From an uncultured Lachnospiraceae bacterium (lineage in GTDB: Bacteria; Bacillota; Clostridia; Lachnospirales; Lachnospiraceae), in assembly GCA_910577785.1 (NCBI GenBank), contig CAJTNT010000018.1, forward strand, positions 12,911 to 76,910: a stretch of 64,000 bases of DNA, given 5' to 3'. A program made the translations under genes and the position numbers. Each line of letters opens with the position of its first letter. Position 1 is the stretch's first letter. Below are positions 57,768-64,000 of this stretch, piece after piece. The notes under the pieces were generated by a model, which was not told where the DNA came from, searched no databases, and was given only the letters and a program-made list of their open reading frames with translations.

Positions 57768-58741
57768 TTTATATCAAGGAACAAGGGAGCTGCCTGCGGC
57801 GCAAAGGGGAGCAGATTGCCGTGACCAAAGGCAGCCAGACACTGCTGGAATTTCCCATCCATCATGTGGACAATATTGTTGTCTTGGGAAATGTGCAGGT
57901 GACCTCCCAGGTATTGGCAAAGTTGCTGGGGCAGGGGATTGACATCAGCTACTTTAGCTTTGGCGGCAAATATATCGGGCATACCGTGGCGGAAAATTCC
58001 AAAAATATCTTCCTGCGCTTTGCCCAGTATGAGGCATATAATGACAGGGAGCGGCGGCTGGCAATCGCCAAACAGATTGTGGAAAACAAGGGATACAACC
58101 AGATTAGCCTAATCAAAAGCTTTCACTGGGAACGGGAGGATTATGATTATCGGAAAGACGCAGGGCAGATAGAAGAGCTCTTGCGGATGCTTCCTGGGAA
58201 GCAGAACAGCCAGGAGATCATGGGCATCGAAGGGATGTGCAGCAACATTTATTTCCATTGTTTCCGCCATATGCTGAAAAATAGCGGCGCATTTGAAAAA
58301 CGTGTCCGCCGGCCGCCCCGGGATCCTGTCAATGCCATCCTCAGCCTGGCATACACGTTTTTGTTAAAGGATATGGCATTGCTGCTGGAAGGGGCGTCGT
58401 TTGAGCTGTACTTGGGTTTTTTGCATGGCATTCGCTACGGCAGGAAATCCCTGGCCTTAGACATGATGGAGGAGTGGCGGCAGCCAATTGCAGACCGCCT
58501 GGTGCTGAAGCTATTCAATAAGAGGATGCTGGCAGAATATGACTTCCAGGAGGATGCCGGGGATGGCGTATTTCTAAATGAGGAAGGGTTCCGCAAGTTT
58601 TGCAAGGAATACGAACGCTGGATGGCGGAACCGAATTTCTGCAATAAAAGTTGGCGGCTTCTGATGAAGCAGCAGGTAGGCGTTTTGAAAAAATCCTTGG
58701 AGGAAGGGGGAAGTTATATCCCCTTCCGTTATGAGGGATAA
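57758..58741 (+). CDS. cas1: Cas1 integrase
   Basis: A 327-residue spacer integrase. The N-terminal beta domain includes FPIHHVDNIVVLGNVQVT. The catalytic helical domain has GIEGMCSNIYF (Glu158), RRPPRDPVNAILSLAYTFLL, LGFLHGIRYGRKSLALDMME (His223 and a nearby Asp235) and IADRLVLKLFN. The metal site is therefore intact. The start is GTG at 57758, after GGGGGTG and overlapping the CARF-HEPN gene by 10 bases. It works with Cas2, and here probably with the reverse transcriptase encoded 0.6 kb downstream. Confidence 0.97.
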   Translation: MPVVYIKEQGSCLRRKGEQIAVTKGSQTLLEFPIHHVDNIVVLGNVQVTSQVLAKLLGQGIDISYFSFGGKYIGHTVAENSKNIFLRFAQYEAYNDRERRLAIAKQIVENKGYNQISLIKSFHWEREDYDYRKDAGQIEELLRMLPGKQNSQEIMGIEGMCSNIYFHCFRHMLKNSGAFEKRVRRPPRDPVNAILSLAYTFLLKDMALLLEGASFELYLGFLHGIRYGRKSLALDMMEEWRQPIADRLVLKLFNKRMLAEYDFQEDAGDGVFLNEEGFRKFCKEYERWMAEPNFCNKSWRLLMKQQVGVLKKSLEEGGSYIPFRYEG

Positions 58742-58930
58742 TGGCGGCGCATGATGTAAGCTATTGTCAGGAACTGCCATAAAATTACTTATGGCTGCAG
58801 GAGCGGTTATGTTCCCTGCTGTTATAAGAGATAGCAGTGGTTCAATAGGCGGGCAGTGGAACGATGGCTGCTGCAGTCATTGCACAGGTGAGCAGGAGAA
58901 TCAGAAAAGAAATGGGGGCAGCAGTGTATT

Positions 58931-59221
58931 GTGGCATTTTATGTGATTAGCTATGATATTTCTAAGACAAAGACCAGGAATAAGGTGGCCAAGCTTCTGG
59001 AAGGGTATGGAAGAAGGATCCAATACAGTGTTTTTGAATGTGAGATAGAGGAAGCATCTTATGCCAGCCTATATGAGAAATTGCTGAAACAGACTTTGGA
59101 ATCTGGCACAGACAGCATCCGTATTTACCGCTTGTGTAAAAAATGTGCAGGAAATGTGATAACCATTGGCACAGCCCGAAAAGGCGCAGATAGCCTGAAA
59201 GAATCCGCGATCGTTGTGTAG
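58931..59221 (+). CDS. cas2: Cas2
   Basis: A 96-residue ferredoxin-like protein. VISYDISKTKTRNKVAKLLE has the conserved Asp at the end of strand 1, GRRIQYSVFECEI follows, and RIYRLCKKC lies near the C-terminus. It bridges two Cas1 dimers. The start is GTG at 58931; GGGGG lies about 13 bases upstream, so initiation may be weak. The 189-base gap after cas1 and the 156-base gap before the next gene contain no supported gene. Confidence 0.93.
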   Translation: MAFYVISYDISKTKTRNKVAKLLEGYGRRIQYSVFECEIEEASYASLYEKLLKQTLESGTDSIRIYRLCKKCAGNVITIGTARKGADSLKESAIVV

Positions 59222-59377
59222 GCATGGGATAGAGGAAATAGCATGGACATAATCGGGAAGATAGCAGAAACGGCAAGGATGAGAAGATAGTGGAAATGGC
59301 ACTGGCATGGACGGAAAGACAGTGGATAAGAGGATAGACAAAAAGGGAACTGGAAAAAGAGAAGAGGGATTTTAAAA

Positions 59378-62266
59378 ATGGGTCTTTACGAACGGATGAT
59401 TGATAGAAATAGTTTGAATATCGCCTGGAAAAAAGTACGCAGCAATCACAGCGCACCAGGGACGGATGGTGTGACGGAAGAGGATTTCCAGTCCAGGCAA
59501 AAGGAAATGATTCTGCAGCTTCAGATGGAACTGCAAGAGGAACGTTACGCCACCCGGCCGGCGAAACTGGCAGTGCTGGAACAGGACGGTTCTGAGCGGA
59601 CTGTCGGTATCCTGTGCCTGCGTGATAAAATTGTCCAGCAGGCAATCTGCCAGGAACTGAACCGAATTTATGAGGGGGCATATGCGGACGGGGCATATGC
59701 GTACCGCAGCGGGCGTTCTGCCTTGCAGGCAGTGGAACAGGCAGAGCGGTGGATCCAGGAAGGGAAGTGCAGCTGCTACCTGAAGACAGACATTGCCCAT
59801 TTTTTTGACAGCATTCGCCAGGAGCGGCTTCTGAAGATCCTAAGGCAGCGGATTGCGGATGAAAAGGTATTGCATTTGATTGAGATTTGCTTACGTATGC
59901 GTTTTTTGGACAGTTCTGGCGTATTGCATGATAAGACGTTGGGAGTTTATCAGGGGTCAGTGCTGGCGCCAGTCCTGTCTAATATATATCTGACAGATTT
60001 TGACCGTTGGCTGGAAGGGATGGGGCATAAGTATATCCGTTACTCTGACGACATATTGATCCTGGGGGAAAGCCAAGACAGCTTAACGCAGCTCTTGGAA
60101 AAGATACGTGATTTCCTGGAAAAATATGGCCTGGAACTTAAGGAAGGTAAAACGCAAATCGGGGAGCTGGCGGAGGGCATTGTATTTTTGGGCTACCGTT
60201 TTAACCAGGAGGGAAAGGGCATCCCGGCAAAGGCGTCCAGCCGCCTGGAAGAGCGGTTGGAGGATTGCTGGCTCAGGGATGTTGGCATTCCTATCAGGCA
60301 GAAGCTGCAAAGCTGCCGGGAAATTATTGGCGGCTGGGAACAATATTACAAGGGCAGCCGTGTTCCGGGCAGTATCTATGAATATATCACCCTTCTGGAT
60401 ATCGCTCCGAGGGAAAGCAAAAAAGAAACGGAAAAGCTAGCCCAACTGGAAGAACGCCGCTTCCAGTACGACAACGTCCACAAAGATATTTTGCAATATA
60501 TGGCAGCCTATTGGAAGAAAAAAATGAATTTCCGAAATGTGCTTTGGGAATATGAGCAGTATTATATGATTCTGGCGTTCGACCAGAAAAAAGCAGCCAG
60601 CATGCCAGGGGATATGGTACGGGAACTGATTGACCAATACCAGCTTGCCGCCGTAAATGAAAACGAGGCAAACTTTACAGAGATTATGCAGCTCTATACG
60701 GACGCCCATTGCTACAACAAAGCGCGCCAGATCCTGGATTGGGTAAAGCAGCGGGAGGACAGGCATCCAAAGCTTGTAGAAGAAGAGGCTGCAGAAGGGC
60801 GGCTTGTAAAAGGACAGCCTGTAGAAAGACAGCTAGTAGAAGGGCGGCAGTTTCCAGATGAACCTGCCTGGAGCGGACACCATCTGTCAGAGCAGGAACT
60901 GCAAAATTATTGGGAACTTTTTGTGGGCAGGGAAGATATGTATAAGCGTGCAGAAGTCCGGGAATCAGGAAAGATTGAGTATCTGCCCGTGATGCGGCCG
61001 CTTACATCCAAGGAGTTAAAGGCGCATCTGGCAGGGGAAGAGACATTGGCCACCCTAATCCAAAGGAATAATAACACTGTAAAATATATGGTGTTTGATG
61101 TGGATATTTCCAAGAAGGAGCTGCTTTCTGCCAACGGAAACCAGGAACTGCGGGAAGAACTTCTGCAGGTTGCCTTGAAAAAGGCGGCAGAGTTCCAGAA
61201 AATCTGCCAGAACATGGGATTGTTGGCCTACCTGGAATACTCTGGGGGCAGAGGTTACCACATCTGGGTTTTCTTTGAAGAATGGATCGCCACGCGTTAT
61301 GCGAACCTTTTGCAGGATATTATAATGACCAAGCAAAAGTACTATGAACCGCGTCTGTGCGTGGAATGCTTTCCAAATAAGACAAGGATAAAAGGCGAAA
61401 AAGTAGGGCAGGGGCTTAAGCTTCCCTGGGGCAGGCATTTCCAGAGCGGGGAATATACGTATTTCCTGGATGGTGATTTTCAGTTTATGCAGAGGCAGAA
61501 AGAGATGCTAAACGGCGTGGCCAAGTATAGCATTGGGGCAATCAAACGGGTGATTGCGGCCAATACAAAAGAAAAGCTGCAGGCTGTTCATAAGAAAAAA
61601 TGGGACTTGGAGCAGTTCGGGGAATTGCCCGAAAGTATCCATACTGTGCTGTCGCACTGCGGGCTAATGGCCTATCTGTGTGAAAAGGCAAAACGCACTG
61701 GGTATCTGCCGCATTTCGAGAGGCTGACAATCCTGTATGTGTTTGGGCATATGGGAGAGGAAGGCAAGGAATTTGTGCATCAGGTGATGGGATATACGCT
61801 GAACTACCAGTACAGCATCACGCAGAAACATATCAGCCGATTGCCAGAAAAGCCCATCAGCTGCATCAAACTCCGGGAGCAATACAAGCAGGTGACGGCG
61901 GAAATGGGGTGCAGCTGCAGTTTTCGGCGGACGCCAAACTGCTATCCATCGCCTGTGCTGCATGTAATCAAGGACGCGAACCATGTGCCAGAAGGCATTA
62001 CTATCCTGGCCTCCCGGAAGATCAGCCAGCAGGAAGAGAAACGGCTTCCACAGGCTCTGAATGTCCATAAGCAGGCAGAAGAGCTGACTCATAAGATGAT
62101 GGAACTCCGAAAACAGGAACGCGGCATCCGGCGGGCAATTGAGAAACAGGAAAAGGAACTGGGAGATATCCTGGATGATATTGGGGAGGATTGTATTGAG
62201 TTGGAGATCGGGATACTGAGGCGCAAGAAAGGAGAAACGGGGTGGGAATGGTGTGTGGAATTGTAG
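59378..62266 (+). CDS. Reverse transcriptase fused to a primase-polymerase (AEP) domain
   Basis: A 962-residue protein. Residues about 10-330 form a group II intron-like RT: SAPGTDGVTEED, YLKTDIAHFFDSI (Asp138), GVYQGSVLAPVLSNIY and RYSDDILIL (YSDD at 222-225). A helical linker with a Gly/Arg/Gln/Val repeat (about 465-492) follows. Residues about 530-770 look like an archaeo-eukaryotic primase: KYMVFDVDIS (Asp574, Asp576), YSGGRGYHIWVFF (His628) and GLKLPWGRHF. A Cys-containing segment (CSCSFRRTPNCYP, about 850) may bind zinc, and the end is coiled. It should copy RNA and prime DNA synthesis during spacer acquisition. The promoter and leader of array 2 follow directly. Confidence 0.88.
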   Translation: MGLYERMIDRNSLNIAWKKVRSNHSAPGTDGVTEEDFQSRQKEMILQLQMELQEERYATRPAKLAVLEQDGSERTVGILCLRDKIVQQAICQELNRIYEGAYADGAYAYRSGRSALQAVEQAERWIQEGKCSCYLKTDIAHFFDSIRQERLLKILRQRIADEKVLHLIEICLRMRFLDSSGVLHDKTLGVYQGSVLAPVLSNIYLTDFDRWLEGMGHKYIRYSDDILILGESQDSLTQLLEKIRDFLEKYGLELKEGKTQIGELAEGIVFLGYRFNQEGKGIPAKASSRLEERLEDCWLRDVGIPIRQKLQSCREIIGGWEQYYKGSRVPGSIYEYITLLDIAPRESKKETEKLAQLEERRFQYDNVHKDILQYMAAYWKKKMNFRNVLWEYEQYYMILAFDQKKAASMPGDMVRELIDQYQLAAVNENEANFTEIMQLYTDAHCYNKARQILDWVKQREDRHPKLVEEEAAEGRLVKGQPVERQLVEGRQFPDEPAWSGHHLSEQELQNYWELFVGREDMYKRAEVRESGKIEYLPVMRPLTSKELKAHLAGEETLATLIQRNNNTVKYMVFDVDISKKELLSANGNQELREELLQVALKKAAEFQKICQNMGLLAYLEYSGGRGYHIWVFFEEWIATRYANLLQDIIMTKQKYYEPRLCVECFPNKTRIKGEKVGQGLKLPWGRHFQSGEYTYFLDGDFQFMQRQKEMLNGVAKYSIGAIKRVIAANTKEKLQAVHKKKWDLEQFGELPESIHTVLSHCGLMAYLCEKAKRTGYLPHFERLTILYVFGHMGEEGKEFVHQVMGYTLNYQYSITQKHISRLPEKPISCIKLREQYKQVTAEMGCSCSFRRTPNCYPSPVLHVIKDANHVPEGITILASRKISQQEEKRLPQALNVHKQAEELTHKMMELRKQERGIRRAIEKQEKELGDILDDIGEDCIELEIGILRRKKGETGWEWCVEL

Positions 62267-62387
62267 TGGGGCAGAAAGGTAGAAGAGGAGAGGAAAAGAA
62301 GGGGAGGGGATTAGAAAGGTAGAGGAATAGAAGGGTAGATACAAATAGAGCTAACAAATCTGTGTATTTTATATAAAACAAAAAAGA

Positions 62388-62714
62388 TTATGTGAATTTT
62401 GGGGAAAATAGGAAGTTTGCTGTTAATATTTTCTTATATCCGATTTGAAAGTATTTTTCCAAGGAAAAAGCAAGAAAGATGTCTTCAGAACCCTTATAAA
62501 AAGTGGGGTTGAAAGAAATGTGGCTATTGAGTATGAAAAAGGGAAAATTATGGTAGACAGGGCTTTGTATTTATGCTATACTGACCCTGTCAGAGGGAAA
62601 ATTTCAAAAAAACCAAAAATAAGTTAAAAAATAGGCGATTTTTAAATTGTTAGACAATTTTGGGGAATTTAGCCCTCTGGAAGCCGCATAAATAATGGCT
62701 TCCAGAGGGTAAGT
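62388..62714 (+). promoter_or_regulatory. Leader of array 2 with promoter
   Basis: A 327-base leader homologous, in inverted orientation, to 55607-55933. Promoter: TAGACA (62554-62559), 17 bases, TATACT (62577-62582), with a TG just before the -10. A perfect 13-base hairpin (62673-62685 with 62697-62709) ends five bases before the first repeat. 62267-62387 is a purine-rich stretch after the RT gene with no feature. Confidence 0.92.
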
Positions 62715-63846
62715 GTAGAAATAAAGAAAGCCCGTTAAAGGGCATTGATACTTCCTTCATATCGAAAATTGCCTCTTTTCCTTTAAGGGTAGAAATAAAG
62801 AAAGCCCGTTAAAGGGCATTGATACACTGTCCTTTACACTGCCATTTTTAAACGGATAATGTAGAAATAAAGAAAGCCCGTTAAAGGGCATTGATACACA
62901 TCATTTAACACTTTCTTTTCTGCCATAACATTATGTAGAAATAAAGAAAGCCCGTTAAAGGGCATTGATACACCATTTGGATATCCACCAATACATGGTT
63001 TGGGTGGTAGAAATAAAGAAAGCCCGTTAAAGGGCATTGATACACGCCTCTTCCAAGCTTACCGCTGTTTATCTCTTTGTAGAAATAAAGAAAGCCCGTT
63101 AAAGGGCATTGATACCTTTTAGCGAATGTGTCATTACAAAGATCCTATTAATGGTAGAAATAAAGAAAGCCCGTTAAAGGGCATTGATACCTGCATATAA
63201 TCCTTAATGAGTACGATTAATTTATTGTAGAAATAAAGAAAGCCCGTTAAAGGGCATTGATACACTTTGTTGCTGCCCCTTAACTCCATGCCTGCTTTGT
63301 AGAAATAAAGAAAGCCCGTTAAAGGGCATTGATACAACCATAGATGTATGGTCCGCTTGCGCAATTGGTCGTAGAAATAAAGAAAGCCCGTTAAAGGGCA
63401 TTGATACACCCTCTCATTCTTACATGCCGTACGTTGTAAACTCGTAGAAATAAAGAAAGCCCGTTAAAGGGCATTGATACAATGCTAGTTCATAATCGTA
63501 TTTAAATCTCTAAAAGTGTAGAAATAAAGAAAGCCCGTTAAAGGGCATTGATACACTAAAGCATCATCATTCTCTGAGAAAAAGTTTGTTTTGTAGAAAT
63601 AAAGAAAGCCCGTTAAAGGGCATTGATACATATGTCGCTTTTGTCTACTCTGATATGTGTTATATCGTAGAAATGAAGAAAGCCCGTTAAAGGGCATTGA
63701 TACATTGATTGTCTTTCGATAAAATTTGATGCTTCGGTAGAAATGAAGAAAGCCCGTTAAAGGGCATTGATACATTTAACACAGTCCCACGTTCTAATAT
63801 GTATGGATTGTAGAAATGAAGAAAGCCCGTTAAAGGGCATGAAAAC
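62715..63846 (+). CRISPR. CRISPR array 2: 16 repeats of 37 bases, 15 spacers
   Basis: Repeats begin GTAGAAATAAAGAAAGCCC and end GGGCATTGATAC, with a GCCC/GGGC stem. Spacers are 33-38 bases. The first 13 repeats are identical. The last three (63667, 63737, 63810) have AAATGAAG, as in array 1. The final repeat ends CATGAAAAC instead of CATTGATAC, marking the distal end. The repeat differs from that of array 1 at several positions but has the same length, termini and handle, so one Cas6 could serve both. Confidence 0.98.
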
Positions 63847-63931
63847 ACTTCTCTATACACTTCGATATATAGGACGACAAACAGATACAAAAAGAGATTT
63901 GCTGGAAATGTCTTTTTAAAAGGTGTGCGTA

Positions 63932-63964
63932 CCTTGGCTACGAAAATAAAACTCGTAGCCAAGG
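63932..63964. terminator. Hairpin beyond array 2
   Basis: CCTTGGCTACG (63932-63942) and CGTAGCCAAGG (63954-63964) form a perfect 11-base stem with an A-rich loop, 86 bases after the last repeat. It may end the array transcript. No gene is seen in 63847-64000. Confidence 0.5.
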
Positions 63965-64000
63965 CACAAGTCCCGAGAGTGTCATATAATCTGTGTAAAT

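Noticed and set aside
58764..58946. A 60-residue frame between cas1 and cas2
   Set aside because: Low-quality composition, no ribosome site, and it overlaps the cas2 start in another frame.
62445..62627. A 60-residue frame inside the leader of array 2
   Set aside because: The leader promoter lies inside it, the homologous leader of array 1 has a stop in the same frame, and no ribosome site is seen.

Overview
The window reads as a chromosome segment of an anaerobic Firmicute of the class Clostridia, most likely a Lachnospiraceae gut commensal. This rests on strong AGGAGG-type ribosome sites, sigma-A promoters, CIRCE/HrcA heat-shock control, a radical-SAM NrdG, Big_2-repeat cell-wall proteins, a GntR/YtrA-type regulator, DUF134 and DUF5808 proteins, and a mid-range G+C content. 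The species cannot be named from sequence alone.

Bases 1-39800 are mostly ordinary chromosome. In order they hold: an Entner-Doudoroff/hexuronate cluster (kinase tail, KDPG aldolase, second PfkB kinase); a DJ-1 protein; a MarR regulator with a heterodimeric ABC exporter; secreted and cell-wall proteins with a ROK glucokinase; nrdG, an L,D-transpeptidase, an RNA methyltransferase and lgt; a decayed patch with a frameshifted gene and an ABC exporter remnant; a transglutaminase lipoprotein; a six-gene type IV pilus/pseudopilus-like operon ending in a PilT ATPase; clpB under CIRCE; LarE with a repetitive charged N-terminal tail; an HPr-like protein without the active histidine; an MGMT-like protein; a GntR/DUF5808 pair; a polysaccharide deacetylase; a DUF134-FeMo-cofactor protein; thioredoxin reductase; hsp20 under a second CIRCE; and a formate/nitrite-type channel behind a structured leader.

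From about 39.8 kb to 63.9 kb lies a large type III CRISPR-Cas island. The interference operon carries an HD-less Cas10, a three-part Cas7-Cas5-Cas11-like fusion, a double Cas7 fusion, Csx19 and a TIGR03986-type Cas7 with insertion. That set matches the fused III-D variant (III-Dv/III-D2). After a terminator and a new promoter come cas6 and an 836-residue protein that appears to join a CARF sensor, a worn HEPN-like region, a TIR domain and a ring-nuclease-like C-terminus. A scarred strip with a transposase-like gene, HEPN/MNT remnants and an inverted-repeat element separates this from array 1 (24 repeats, read leftward).

Between the two arrays sits an adaptation/signalling module: a CARF-HEPN (Cas02710-type) protein, cas1, cas2 and a 962-residue reverse transcriptase fused to a primase-polymerase domain. 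Array 2 (16 repeats, read rightward) follows. The two arrays face away from each other and are driven from two alignable 327-bp leaders in inverted orientation, each with the same promoter.

The inferred scheme is as follows. RT-PrimPol, Cas1 and Cas2 add spacers, possibly from RNA. Cas6 cuts the two transcripts. The III-Dv complex binds target RNA, and its Cas10 makes cyclic oligoadenylate. Two CARF effectors (RNase and candidate NADase) then respond, one of which may also destroy the signal. Family names come from motif recognition by eye; no database search was run.
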